A stretch of DNA of 64,000 nucleotides, from positions 1,984,001 through 2,048,000 of the forward strand of contig NZ_CP047420.1 of assembly GCF_009866655.1 (NCBI RefSeq), given 5' to 3'. The translations under genes were made by a program, and so were the position numbers. The DNA is from Rathayibacter sp. VKM Ac-2804 (GTDB lineage Bacteria > Actinomycetota > Actinomycetes > Actinomycetales > Microbacteriaceae). Positions 31,630 through 40,504 of the stretch are shown here, one piece after another. Below the pieces are notes generated by a model. It searched no databases. It was not told the DNA's origin and worked only from the letters and a program-made list of their open reading frames with translations. Position 1 is the stretch's first letter. The number at the start of each line of letters is the position of its first letter.

Positions 31630-32589
31630 ATGGCAGTCGTCACCATGCGCCAGCTGCTCGACAGCGGCGTCCACTTCGGGCACCAGACCCGTCGCTGGAA
31701 CCCGAAGATGAAGCGCTTCATCCTGACCGAGCGCTCGGGCAGCTACATCATCGACCTCCAGCAGTCGCTGGCCTACATCGACAAGACCTACGACTTCGTC
31801 AAGGAGACGGTCGCCCACGGCGGCACCATCCTCTTCGTCGGCACGAAGAAGCAGGCGCAGAACGCGATCTCCGAGCAGGCGACCCGCGTCGGCCAGCCCT
31901 ACGTCAACCAGCGCTGGCTCGGTGGCCTCCTCACCAACTTCCAGACGGTCTCCAAGCGCCTCGCGCGCATGAAGGAGCTCGAGGAGCTGGACTTCGACGA
32001 CACGACGAAGAGCGGCTTCACCAAGAAGGAGCTCCTCATCAAGAAGCGGGAGCTCGACAAGCTGCACAAGTCGCTCGGCGGCATCCGCAACCTCTCGAAG
32101 ACGCCGTCGGCCCTCTGGGTCGTCGACACCAAGAAGGAGCACCTCGCGATCGACGAGGCCAAGAAGCTGGGCATCCCGGTCATCGGCATCCTCGACACGA
32201 ACTGCGACCCGGACGAGGTCCAGTACCCGATCCCGGGCAACGACGACGCGATCCGCTCGGTGAGCCTGCTCACCCGCATCGTCGCCGACGCCGCGGCCGA
32301 GGGCCTCATCCAGCGTCACCAGAAGCCCGAGGCCGAGGGCAACGTCTCCGCCGTCGAGCCGCTGGCCGAGTGGGAGAAGGAGCTGCTCACCACGAGCGAC
32401 GACTCCGCCGCCTCGACCGACGCCGCCGCGACCGACGCCCCGGCGTCCGACGTCCAGGAGCCCGCCGAGCAGGCCGGCGCCGAGACCGAGAAGGTCGCCG
32501 ACGCCGAGCTCGCCACCGCCGACGAGGCCGTCGCCGAGGCCGAGGCTCCCGCCGAGTCCGCGACCGACGAGACCCCCGCGTCCGTCTGA
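31630..32589 (+). CDS. rpsB: 30S ribosomal protein S2
   Basis: The 319-residue protein starts [20 protein letters not shown] and has [27 protein letters not shown] and [20 protein letters not shown], all S2 hallmarks. The C-terminal 65 residues are an Ala/Glu/Asp/Thr-rich tail beyond the usual 250-residue body, as in other actinobacteria. AGAAGGAG stands eight bases before the ATG. It is followed by tsf as almost everywhere. Confidence 0.97.
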   Translation: MAVVTMRQLLDSGVHFGHQTRRWNPKMKRFILTERSGSYIIDLQQSLAYIDKTYDFVKETVAHGGTILFVGTKKQAQNAISEQATRVGQPYVNQRWLGGLLTNFQTVSKRLARMKELEELDFDDTTKSGFTKKELLIKKRELDKLHKSLGGIRNLSKTPSALWVVDTKKEHLAIDEAKKLGIPVIGILDTNCDPDEVQYPIPGNDDAIRSVSLLTRIVADAAAEGLIQRHQKPEAEGNVSAVEPLAEWEKELLTTSDDSAASTDAAATDAPASDVQEPAEQAGAETEKVADAELATADEAVAEAEAPAESATDETPASV

Positions 32590-32607
32590 CACCCGCTCTG
32601 AGCCGGG

Positions 32608-32640
32608 GGTCGGACGGGTCGCGCGAGCGCCCGTCCGGCC
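32608..32640 (+). terminator. Hairpin between rpsB and tsf
   Basis: GGTCGGACGGG pairs with CCCGTCCGGCC around a short GC-rich loop. It may partially terminate after rpsB and tune the S2 to EF-Ts ratio. No T-run is present. Confidence 0.5.
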
Positions 32641-32814
32641 CCTGCTCATTCGGTGCACGTCCACCACGAATCAGAACCGCCGACACTCCGGCGTGATGGA
32701 GTCCTCGAGACCGAGGCCCGTCGCCGCGGGAACGGCAGACCACGACGTCCGGACGGGCGCAGGCGCTCGAAGCGCCGCGCCGGCCGGGCACAGACAAGAG
32801 GAGTCCGCAGAACT

Positions 32815-33642
32815 ATGGCTAATTTCAGCCTCGCTGACGTCAAGACGCTGCGCGAGCAGCTCGGAACCGGCATGGTCGACACCAAGAACGCGCTCGTCGA
32901 GGCCGACGGCGACCTGGACAAGGCGGTCGAGATCCTCCGCCTCAAGGGTGCCAAGGGCAACGCGAAGCGCGCCGACCGCTCCACGAGCGAGGGCCTCGTC
33001 GCCGCCGCCGAGAAGGACGGCGTCGCCACCCTGATCGAGCTCGCCTGCGAGACCGACTTCGTCGCCAAGGGCACCAAGTTCATCGCCCTGGCCGACGGCG
33101 TGCTCGCCGCGGTCGTCGCCGCCGGCGCCACCACCGTCGAGGAGGGCCTCGCCGCCCCCGCCGGCGACAAGACCGTCGCCGACCTCATCAACGACGAGGC
33201 CGCGATCCTCGGCGAGAAGGTCGAGCTGCGCCGCGTCGCCGCCGTCTCCGGCGAGCACTTCGCCGTCTACCTGCACAAGACCAACAAGGACCTGCCGCCG
33301 CAGGTCGGCGTGGTCCTGGGCTACTCGGGAGACGACGCGGAGACCGCCCGCTCGATCGCGCAGCACATCTCGTTCGCCAACCCCTCCTACCTGTCGCGCG
33401 AGGACGTGCCGCAGTCGGAGGTCGACAACGAGCGCCGCATCGTCGAGGAGATCTCGCGCGGCGAGGGCAAGCCCGAGGCCGCCCTGCCGAAGATCATCGA
33501 GGGTCGCGTCAACGCGTACTTCAAGCAGGTCGCGCTGCTCGACCAGGACTACGCCAAGGACAACAAGCTGTCCATCAGCAAGGTCGTGGCGGACGCCGGT
33601 CTGACCGTGTCGGGCTTCGCCCGCTTCAAGGTCGGCGCGTAG
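32815..33642 (+). CDS. tsf: Translation elongation factor Ts
   Basis: EF-Ts is the GDP-exchange factor for EF-Tu. The 275-residue protein has the N-terminal UBA-like domain (DVKTLREQLGTGMVDTKNAL, about residues 8-27), the signature ELACETDFVAKG (about residues 75-86), VYLHKTNKDLPPQVGV and a normal-length C-terminal core ending in SGFARFKVGA. GAGGAG lies about ten bases upstream. A terminator follows the gene. Confidence 0.97.
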   Translation: MANFSLADVKTLREQLGTGMVDTKNALVEADGDLDKAVEILRLKGAKGNAKRADRSTSEGLVAAAEKDGVATLIELACETDFVAKGTKFIALADGVLAAVVAAGATTVEEGLAAPAGDKTVADLINDEAAILGEKVELRRVAAVSGEHFAVYLHKTNKDLPPQVGVVLGYSGDDAETARSIAQHISFANPSYLSREDVPQSEVDNERRIVEEISRGEGKPEAALPKIIEGRVNAYFKQVALLDQDYAKDNKLSISKVVADAGLTVSGFARFKVGA

Positions 33643-33655
33643 CACGCACGGCGGA

Positions 33656-33690
33656 GGGAGTCCGGGTCGTTCAGTCGACCCGGGCTCCCT
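33656..33690 (+). terminator. Terminator after tsf
   Basis: GGGAG-CCGGGTCG pairs with CGACCCGG-CTCCC across a short TTCAGT loop (33656-33689) and TTCGCTCTG follows. It separates the rpsB-tsf unit from pyrH. Confidence 0.75.
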
Positions 33691-33779
33691 TCGCTCTGCC
33701 CGGGGGAGGTGCCCGGGCGTGGTCGCGGGGCGTGCTCCGCGCGGGATAGGTTTGTACGGGTCTACGGGAGGAAACGTCC

Positions 33780-34511
33780 ATGACGGAGACGGATGCGAAG
33801 ACGACGGGCAAGCGCCGCAGGGTGCTGCTGAAGCTGTCGGGAGAGGCGTTCGGTGCCGGCACTCTCGGTGTGAACCCCGATGTGATCAGCGCTCTCGCCC
33901 GCGAGATCGCCGATGCCGCGACGGAGGTCGAGATCTCGGTGGTCGTCGGCGGTGGCAACTTCTTCCGCGGTGCCGAGCTCTCGCAGCGCGGCATGGACCG
34001 CGGTCGCGCGGACTACATGGGCATGCTCGGCACGGTGATGAACGCCCTCGCCCTGCAGGACTTCCTCGAGCAGGCCGGTGCGGAGACGCGCGTCCAGTCC
34101 GCGATCGCGATGACCCAGGTCGCCGAGCCCTACATCCCCCGCCGGGCGATCCGGCACATGGAGAAGGGCCGCGTCGTGATCTTCGGCGCCGGTGCGGGCC
34201 TGCCCTACTTCTCCACCGACACCGTCGCCGCGCAGCGCGCGCTCGAGACGCACGCCGATGTCGTGCTCGTCGCGAAGAACGGCGTGGACGGGGTCTACGA
34301 CGCCGACCCGCGGACCACCCCGGACGCGAAGAAGCTCGACACGCTCACCTACCTGGAAGCGCTGCAGCGCGGCCTGAAGGTCGTCGACTCGACCGCCTTC
34401 AGCCTCTGCATGGACAACGGGATGCCGATGCAGGTCTTCGGGATGGAGCCGGCCGGCAACGTCGCGGCCGCCATCCGGGGAGCCCGGCTCGGCACCCTGG
34501 TCTCCAACTAG
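33780..34511 (+). CDS. pyrH: UMP kinase PyrH
   Basis: PyrH phosphorylates UMP to UDP as a hexameric amino-acid-kinase-fold enzyme regulated by GTP and UTP. The 243-residue protein shows [15 protein letters not shown] (about residues 12-26), [54 protein letters not shown] (about residues 137-156) and [20 protein letters not shown] precedes the ATG; a possible -10 (TAGGTT) lies about 30 bases upstream. Confidence 0.96.
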   Translation: MTETDAKTTGKRRRVLLKLSGEAFGAGTLGVNPDVISALAREIADAATEVEISVVVGGGNFFRGAELSQRGMDRGRADYMGMLGTVMNALALQDFLEQAGAETRVQSAIAMTQVAEPYIPRRAIRHMEKGRVVIFGAGAGLPYFSTDTVAAQRALETHADVVLVAKNGVDGVYDADPRTTPDAKKLDTLTYLEALQRGLKVVDSTAFSLCMDNGMPMQVFGMEPAGNVAAAIRGARLGTLVSN

Positions 34512-34564
34512 GGCACTCCCGCCTCGAACTAGACTGACCACTTCTCTCTCTTAAGGAGCCCCCT

Positions 34565-35119
34565 GTGATCTCGGATGTACTGGCCGACGCGACCGTCAAG
34601 ATGGACAAGGCCGTCGGGGTCGCCAAGGAGGACTTCTCCACGGTGCGCACCGGCCGGGCGAACCCGGGTCTGTTCCAGAAGGTGCTCGTGAGCTACTACG
34701 GCACGCCCACCCCGCTGTCGCAGCTCGCGTCGCTGCAGAACATCGAGGCGCGCACCCTGCTCGTCACCCCCTACGACAAGGGCGCGCTCCGCGACATCGA
34801 GCAGGCCATCCGGGACATGCCGAACCTCGGCGCCAACCCGACCAACGACGGCTCGGTCATCCGGATCAACCTGCCCGAGCTCACGGCCGAGCGCCGGAAG
34901 GAGTTCGTGAAGATCGTCCGCACGAAGGCGGAGGACGCGAAGATCGCCGTCCGCAACATCCGCCGCAGCGCCAAGAGCGACCTCGACGCGCTCAAGGGCG
35001 ACATCGGCGACGACGAGCTCTCCCGCGGGGAGAAGGAGCTCGAGGCCCTGACCAAGCAGCACGTGGACGCCATCGACGAGGCGCTCAAGCGCAAGGAATC
35101 CGAACTGCTCGAGGTGTAG
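34565..35119 (+). CDS. frr: Ribosome recycling factor
   Basis: RRF splits post-termination ribosomes with EF-G. The 184-residue, standard-length protein has [75 protein letters not shown] and a helical C-terminal end. It starts with GTG six bases after AAGGAG and sits 53 bases behind pyrH; a TAGACT -10-like element in that gap may add a second promoter. Confidence 0.96.
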   Translation: MISDVLADATVKMDKAVGVAKEDFSTVRTGRANPGLFQKVLVSYYGTPTPLSQLASLQNIEARTLLVTPYDKGALRDIEQAIRDMPNLGANPTNDGSVIRINLPELTAERRKEFVKIVRTKAEDAKIAVRNIRRSAKSDLDALKGDIGDDELSRGEKELEALTKQHVDAIDEALKRKESELLEV

Positions 35120-35123
35120 TGCC

Positions 35124-36140
35124 GTGCCCGTGAACCCCGAGGAACCCGAGAGCAGCGACGACGCTCCGGCGCCGCACGTTCCGGGCGCCCGGGGTTCGCG
35201 GATGGTCACGCGCGACGCCCTGCGCGCGCGGGCCCAGCAGGGGCGCGCCGATGTCGAGCGCCAGCTCGAGGCCACCCGGGCCCAGCTCGAGGCGACCAAC
35301 GAGCGCCTCACCGCCCGCTCCGGCCGCAACCTCGTCTCCGCGACGATCATCGGCCTGATCGGCGGCGGCGCGATGGTCGTCAGTCTGCTGGTGATCAAAG
35401 AGCTCTTCATGGTGCTGGCCGGCGCGCTGGTGCTGCTGGCGGCGCTGGAGCTGTCGAACGCCCTGCGGCAGGCCGGCCGGGACATCCCGCGCATCCCCAC
35501 CGGGGTCGTCGCGGTGGTGGCCGTTCCGGCGGCCTACTACGGCGGGATGCAGGCCGCCTGGTTCGCCGTCCTCGGCGGCTCGGCCCTGGTCGCCCTCTGG
35601 CGGCTGGGCGAGCAGCTCTTCCGCCGGACGCGGTCGACAGGGCGCGAGCTGCTGCTCGATGTGGGCCTCGGCGCCTTCGTGCAGATCTACGTCACCTTCC
35701 TCGGCGCCTTCGCGATCCGCCTCGTCGCGGAGGAGGGCGGCCAGCTCTGGGCGCTGTCCTTCCTGATCCTGGTGATCGTGGTCGACACCGGCGCCTACGC
35801 CAGCGGTCTGACCTGGGGCAAGCACCCGATGGCGCCGCGGATCAGCCCGAAGAAGACCTGGGAGGGGTTCGCGGGTGCCGCGGCCGCCGGCGTCGGCGTC
35901 GGCGTGCTGCTCGCCGTCCTGCTCCTCGGTCAGCCCTGGTGGGTCGGCGCGGTCTTCGGCGGCGTCATCCTGCTGACCGCGACCCTCGGCGACCTCGCCG
36001 AGTCGCTGATCAAGCGCGACATCGGCATCAAGGACATGAGCTCCTGGCTGCCGGGTCACGGCGGGTTCCTCGACCGGCTCGACTCGATCCTCCCGTCGGC
36101 GGCCGCGGCGTACGTGCTGTACTTCGTCTTCGCGCACTGA
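35124..36140 (+). CDS. cdsA: Phosphatidate cytidylyltransferase CdsA
   Basis: CdsA makes CDP-diacylglycerol from phosphatidate and CTP in the membrane. The 338-residue protein has a hydrophilic 70-residue N-terminal extension rich in Arg, Gln and Ala, then about eight TM segments, and the CDS signature LAESLIKRDIGIKDMSSWLP followed by GHGGFLDRLDS (about residues 290-325). It begins at GTG four bases after frr and is the last gene of the pyrH-frr-cdsA unit. Confidence 0.93.
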   Translation: MPVNPEEPESSDDAPAPHVPGARGSRMVTRDALRARAQQGRADVERQLEATRAQLEATNERLTARSGRNLVSATIIGLIGGGAMVVSLLVIKELFMVLAGALVLLAALELSNALRQAGRDIPRIPTGVVAVVAVPAAYYGGMQAAWFAVLGGSALVALWRLGEQLFRRTRSTGRELLLDVGLGAFVQIYVTFLGAFAIRLVAEEGGQLWALSFLILVIVVDTGAYASGLTWGKHPMAPRISPKKTWEGFAGAAAAGVGVGVLLAVLLLGQPWWVGAVFGGVILLTATLGDLAESLIKRDIGIKDMSSWLPGHGGFLDRLDSILPSAAAAYVLYFVFAH

Positions 36141-36145
36141 GTCCT

Positions 36146-36205
36146 CGCGCACCGGGTCGTCACGCACCGGGTCGTCGCGCACCCGGTCCCCGCGCACCGG
36201 GTCGC
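36146..36205. repeat. Four 15-bp tandem repeats
   Basis: CGCGCACCGGGTCGT and three variants follow each other without gaps at 36146, 36161, 36176 and 36191, directly after cdsA. The repeat is non-coding. It could be a minisatellite or protein-binding array. Confidence 0.75.
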
Positions 36206-36266
36206 CGCCCCACCCGATCGACGCGCCGATTCCCGGACCGGGCCGCCGTCTTGGCAGAATGACGGG

Positions 36267-36818
36267 ATGGACGCTCCCTTCCCCCGCGCGCGCGAGTCCC
36301 GGCCCGGCTACGACACGGACGAGGTCGACTCCTTCCTCGCCTCGGCCAGGGACGCCTACGCCCAGCTCTCGGGCGGCCCGGCGGACCTGCGCGCGGCCGA
36401 TCTGCGGCACACCGCCTTCTCGCTGAAGAAGGGCGGCTACTCGGCTCCACACGTCGACGCGGCGCTCGAGCGCCTCGAGGACGCGTTCGCCGTGCGCGAG
36501 CGGCAGTTCGCCATCGCGGAGCAGGGCGAGGAGGCGTGGCTCCAGAACGCCCGCGACACCGCGCAGGAGATCGTGAACCGCCTGGCCCGGCCTGCGCGGG
36601 AGCGCTTCACCCGCGCCGGCGTGCTGACCACCGGCTACAACATCCGCCAGGTCGACGCCTTCTCCGACCGCGTCTCGGGCTACTTCCGCGACGGCTCCGT
36701 GCTCACCGTCGACGACGTCCGGACCGTGTCGTTCGCGCCGCAGCGCGGCGGCTACTCCGAGCCCCAGGTGGACCTCGTGCTCGACGCCGTGGTCGACGTG
36801 ATGCTGGCGGTGCGCTGA
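36267..36818 (+). CDS. DivIVA-domain protein (two domain copies)
   Basis: The 183-residue protein carries two DivIVA-like modules: GYDTDEVDSFLASARDAY with FSLKKGGYSAPHVDAALERL (residues about 13-75), and GYNIRQVDAFSDRVSGYF with VSFAPQRGGYSEPQVDLVLD (about residues 120-178). DivIVA domains bind curved membrane at poles and septa. This short soluble form lacks a long coiled coil and probably acts as an accessory factor in polar growth or division. The ATG lies six bases after a TGGCAGAATG promoter element (36252-36261), so the mRNA is probably leaderless. Confidence 0.75.
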   Translation: MDAPFPRARESRPGYDTDEVDSFLASARDAYAQLSGGPADLRAADLRHTAFSLKKGGYSAPHVDAALERLEDAFAVRERQFAIAEQGEEAWLQNARDTAQEIVNRLARPARERFTRAGVLTTGYNIRQVDAFSDRVSGYFRDGSVLTVDDVRTVSFAPQRGGYSEPQVDLVLDAVVDVMLAVR

Positions 36819-36878
36819 GCGGAAGGCCGTGCACTGGCGGATCCTGAGGGCGTCCGTTATGCTTTCGTGATCGTGGGT

Positions 36879-37601
36879 ATGCATCAGAGAACGTCCGTCG
36901 CGCAGCCACCCGTCTCCCGATCCTCGGTCGAGACCTCGAAGCGCCCGGCGGCCCGTCGGTCCCGGACCCGTCTCCCGCTGGCGTTCCTCGCCTTCGCCGC
37001 CTCGATCGGCTTCGTCGCCGTGAGCGCGGTCGACCCGTCGAGCGGTGCCGTCGCATCCCCCTTCTACCAGGCGCCCGAGCGCTTCAACGGCGATCCGGCT
37101 CAGCGCCTCGTCGTCGCCGAGGCCGCCGTCGAGCGCACCGTCCAGCGCGACACCTTCGACGCGCAGGCGAAGCCGACCCCCACGCCCACTCCGACGCCGA
37201 CCCCCACTCCGACGAAGTCGAAGCAGGCCGTCGTCGAGGAGGACGACGAGGAGGAGGCCGCCGTCGCAGCGCCCGTCGCCCGGTCGGCCGCTCCGGATCC
37301 CGGCTCGGCGAAGGCCATCGCCTACGACCAGATCGTGCAGCGCGGCTGGGCCGACAGCGAGTACGACTGCCTCGTTCTGCTCTGGACCCGCGAGTCGGGC
37401 TGGAACGTCTACGCCGAGAACAAGTCGAGCGGTGCCTACGGCATCCCGCAGGCGCTCCCCGGCAGCAAGATGGCGACCGTCGCCGGCGACTGGCAGACCA
37501 ACGCCAGCACCCAGATCACCTGGGGCCTCGGCTACATCTCGGGGCGCTACGGCTCGCCGTGCGGTGCCTGGGCGCACTCCGAGAGCGTCGGCTGGTACTG
37601 A
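36879..37601 (+). CDS. Secreted transglycosylase/lysozyme-like wall protein
   Basis: The 240-residue protein has a Ser/Arg-rich start, a signal peptide or TM (LPLAFLAFAASIGFVAVSAV, about residues 32-51), a long exported linker with a Pro-Thr repeat (PTPTPTPTPTPTPT), an acidic stretch and a C-terminal lysozyme-like domain: CLVLLWTRESGWNVYAENKS, GAYGIPQALPGSKMA and WGLGYISGRYGSPCGAWAHS. The Glu in TRESGW is the probable catalytic acid. It is related to the frameshifted island protein at 19153. TATGCT at 36858-36863 is a good -10; the start could be ATG 36879 or GTG 36867. Confidence 0.8.
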   Translation: MHQRTSVAQPPVSRSSVETSKRPAARRSRTRLPLAFLAFAASIGFVAVSAVDPSSGAVASPFYQAPERFNGDPAQRLVVAEAAVERTVQRDTFDAQAKPTPTPTPTPTPTPTKSKQAVVEEDDEEEAAVAAPVARSAAPDPGSAKAIAYDQIVQRGWADSEYDCLVLLWTRESGWNVYAENKSSGAYGIPQALPGSKMATVAGDWQTNASTQITWGLGYISGRYGSPCGAWAHSESVGWY

Positions 37602-37657
37602 CCCCGCCGCCGCCGGTCTGCCAGAGGGACGGTCGGTGGGCCCGGTAGCCTGAGAGC

Positions 37658-39403
37658 GTGGATTACGCGCTGCTCGGAGTCGTCGGGATCATCACCGTCG
37701 TCACGGTCGCGCGGTTCTCGAGCAGGCTCGGGGTGGCCGCGCCGCTGCTCCTCGTCGTCATCGGCATCGGCGCGTCCTACCTCCCCGGCGTGCCGGAGAT
37801 CGAGGTCGAGCCGGAGCTGATCCTCGCGGGGGTCCTGCCGCCGCTGCTCTACTCGGCGGCGATCCAGGTGCCGCTGGCCGACTTCCGGCGGAACCTGCGC
37901 TCGATCTTCGGGCTCTCGGTGCTGCTCGTGGTCGTCACGGCGCTCGTCGTCGGCTTCTTCCTCTACATGCTGCTGCCGGATCTCAGCCTCCCGGCCGCGA
38001 TCGCGCTCGGTGCGGTGGTCAGTCCGACCGATGCGGTCGCCGCCACCTCGATCGGCAAGAAGCTCGGCCTTCCGCCGCGGCTCGTCACCGTGCTCGAGGG
38101 CGAGAGCCTCGTCAACGACGCGTCGGCACTCGTGCTGCTGCGCGCCGCGACGGCCGCGACCGCGGTGGTCGGCGCGTCCGTCTCGAGCGACGCCATCGAC
38201 ATCGGCGAGGTCGGCGTGCTCTTCGTCTACTCGGTCGTGATGGCCGTCGCGCTCGGGCTGGTGATGGGCGTGCTGACCGTGTTCGTGCGGTCGAAGCTTC
38301 GCGACCCCGTCCTCGACACGGCGGTGTCCTTCGCGGTCCCCTTCCTCGCCTACATCCCGGCGGAGGAGCTCGGTGCCTCGGGGGTCCTCGCGGTCGTCGT
38401 CACCGGCATCTACACCGGGCACAACAGCGCGCGCTTCCTCAGCCCGCAGTCCCGGATCAGCGAGCGGGTCAACTGGCGGACCGCGCAGTTCCTGCTCGAG
38501 AACGGCGTCTTCCTGCTGATGGGCGCCGAGATCAAGGCGATCGTCGGCGACATCGAGCCGGGCGGCGTCGGCGTCGACACCGCGGTCCTGCTCGGGCTCG
38601 CGACGGTCGTGATCCTGATCGTGCTGCGCACCCTCTTCGTCTGGCCGCTGCTTCTCTGGCTGCGCGGCTCCGGCCGGCGGGCCGAGCGGATCAACCGGCG
38701 GCTCGCGGTCGGGGTGATGCGGCTGCGCAACAGCGCCAGCAGCGACGAGCGGTTCGTCCGCCGGCAGCAGCGCGCGGAGCGGCTGTACCAGCGGCGGGAG
38801 ACGGACCTCGCGGCGACGACGAGCGAGGCGTTCGGCTGGCGGGGCGGCGTCATCCTCTCCTGGTCCGGGATGCGCGGCGTGGTCACCCTCGCGGCGGCGC
38901 AGTCGCTGCCCGGGGAGACGCCGTACCGCTCGCAGCTGATCCTCATCGCCTTCACGGTCGCGGTGGTGACCCTGCTGCTGCAGGGCGCGACGCTGCCCGC
39001 GCTCATCCGGGTGACGGGCATCCAGGGCAGCGACGGCGACGCCGACCGCCGCGAGCTCGCCACCCTGCTCGACGAGGTGGCGGCGACCGGGATCCAGGCG
39101 CTGCCGGAGGCGGTCGACGATCTGCCGGAGGGGAGCGTCGGCGAGCGGGTGCTGGAGCGGGTCCGCCGCGACACGCTGACGCGCTCGCAGGTGGCGTGGG
39201 AGCAGGTCGAGCGCGAGGCGGACGATCCGCTCGGACCGCAGGGGCAGTACCTGCATCTGCGCCGGGCGGTGCTGAACGCCGAGCGTGAGGCGCTGCTGGA
39301 GGCGCGCGGTCGCGGGGTGTACTCCTCGCGCATCCTGCGGCGGGCGCAGCTGATGCTCGACGCCGAGGAGACACGGCTGGAGATGGACGACTCCTCGTAC
39401 TGA
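37658..39403 (+). CDS. CPA1-type Na+/H+ antiporter
   Basis: The 581-residue protein has about 12 TM segments in residues 1-430 with the CPA1 motifs ILAGVLPPLLYSAAIQVPL, GAVVSPTDAVAATSI (about residues 120-134) and LEGESLVNDASALVLLRAAT (about residues 146-165), including the ND pair for ion exchange, then GMRGVVTLAAAQSLP (about residue 407). A hydrophilic C-terminal domain of about 130 residues follows. It should exchange Na+ (or K+) for protons for pH and salt homeostasis. It starts with GTG. Confidence 0.9.
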   Translation: MDYALLGVVGIITVVTVARFSSRLGVAAPLLLVVIGIGASYLPGVPEIEVEPELILAGVLPPLLYSAAIQVPLADFRRNLRSIFGLSVLLVVVTALVVGFFLYMLLPDLSLPAAIALGAVVSPTDAVAATSIGKKLGLPPRLVTVLEGESLVNDASALVLLRAATAATAVVGASVSSDAIDIGEVGVLFVYSVVMAVALGLVMGVLTVFVRSKLRDPVLDTAVSFAVPFLAYIPAEELGASGVLAVVVTGIYTGHNSARFLSPQSRISERVNWRTAQFLLENGVFLLMGAEIKAIVGDIEPGGVGVDTAVLLGLATVVILIVLRTLFVWPLLLWLRGSGRRAERINRRLAVGVMRLRNSASSDERFVRRQQRAERLYQRRETDLAATTSEAFGWRGGVILSWSGMRGVVTLAAAQSLPGETPYRSQLILIAFTVAVVTLLLQGATLPALIRVTGIQGSDGDADRRELATLLDEVAATGIQALPEAVDDLPEGSVGERVLERVRRDTLTRSQVAWEQVEREADDPLGPQGQYLHLRRAVLNAEREALLEARGRGVYSSRILRRAQLMLDAEETRLEMDDSSY

Positions 39404-39461
39404 GACCGGCGACGGCTCGGGCTCGCGCCGGTGCCCGCGCGGCGGCTCCTAGACTGGAGCC

Positions 39462-39767
39462 ATGCCGCGCAGCAATCGACCCCGCGGACGCGGGCGCGAG
39501 GACGACGACGAGCAGCGCGACCTCTCGCAGATGCTCGCCGGCTGGCGCCGCACCGAGACGCGCCGCGGCCGGGAGTGGACCGTCCAGCCCGTCTCCTCGT
39601 CGCGCGCCGTGAAGAACTACCTCTGCCCGGGCTGCGGTCAGACGATCGACATCGGCCTCGCGCACGTCGTCGTGTGGCGCGGCGACGGAGCACTCGGCGA
39701 CGCCGCGGATCTCGCCGGCCGTCGCCACTGGCACACCCACTGCTGGCGGATCGAAGGAGCACGATGA
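39462..39767 (+). CDS. Conserved actinobacterial protein with Cys/His zinc site
   Basis: The 101-residue protein has a basic disordered start and a compact C-terminal part with CPGCGQTIDIGLAHVV (about residues 55-70) and HWHTHCW (about residues 90-96), a likely four-ligand zinc site. The pattern is widely conserved upstream of an alpha/beta hydrolase in this bacterial group. The ATG follows the palindrome GGCTCC-TAGACT-GGAGCC, in which TAGACT resembles a -10. It overlaps the next gene by four bases (ATGA). Confidence 0.7.
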   Translation: MPRSNRPRGRGREDDDEQRDLSQMLAGWRRTETRRGREWTVQPVSSSRAVKNYLCPGCGQTIDIGLAHVVVWRGDGALGDAADLAGRRHWHTHCWRIEGAR

Positions 39768-40489
39768 CGCACGAGATCCGCGGAGGCGTCGTCCTCCCCG
39801 CCCGGCGCGAGGACGTCGAGCTGCGCACCTCCGACGGGCTGACCCTCGTCGGCGAGCTGGCTCTGCCGCTCGACCGCGAGCCGGTCGCCACGCTGGTGAC
39901 CCTGCACCCGCTGCCGACCCACGGCGGCTTCATGGACTCGCACATCCTGCGGAAGGCCGCTGCCCGGCTGCCCGCCCTGGCCGGCCTCGCCGTGCTGCGC
40001 TTCAACACCCGCGGCACGAGCTCGCCGCGGGGGACGAGCGAGGGCGCCTTCGACGGCGGTGCCGCCGAGCGGGCCGACGTCGCCGCGGCGATGGCGCTGG
40101 TGGCCGAGCGCGGGCTGCCGCACCCCTGGCTGGTCGGCTGGTCCTTCGGCACCGAGCTGGCGCTGAAGTGGGGGAGGGAGCACCCGGTCGACGGGGCGAT
40201 CCTGCTCTCGCCGCCGCTGCACCGGGCCACGGACGACGAGGTCGCGGCCTGGGGCGAGGACGGCCGCCCGCTGGTCGCGCTGATCCCCGAGTTCGACGAC
40301 TACCTGCGGCCGGAGGCGGCCGCCGAGCGGTTCGCGGCGGTCCCGCAGCTCGAGCTGGTCGCCGTCGAAGGCGGCAAGCACCTCTGGGTCGGCGAGGCGC
40401 AGACGCGCCGCGTGCTCGACGAGATCGTCCGGGTGGTGGCGCCGGAGTCGTCGCCGCTGCCGACGCAGTGGACGGGCGAGCTCGGCTGA
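39764..40489 (+). CDS. Alpha/beta hydrolase
   Basis: The 241-residue protein has LHPLPTHGGFMDSHIL (oxyanion region, about residue 46), LRFNTRGTSSPRGTSEGAFD (about residues 79-98) and the nucleophile elbow GWSFGTE (about residue 126). A late Asp (FDDYLRP) and His (GGKHLW, about residue 206) complete a plausible triad. It belongs to the group of small dienelactone-hydrolase- or YcjY-like alpha/beta proteins; the substrate is unknown. It is coupled to the preceding zinc-site gene. Confidence 0.8.
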   Translation: MTHEIRGGVVLPARREDVELRTSDGLTLVGELALPLDREPVATLVTLHPLPTHGGFMDSHILRKAAARLPALAGLAVLRFNTRGTSSPRGTSEGAFDGGAAERADVAAAMALVAERGLPHPWLVGWSFGTELALKWGREHPVDGAILLSPPLHRATDDEVAAWGEDGRPLVALIPEFDDYLRPEAAAERFAAVPQLELVAVEGGKHLWVGEAQTRRVLDEIVRVVAPESSPLPTQWTGELG

Positions 40490-40504
40490 GCCCGCCCGCG
40501 CCGG

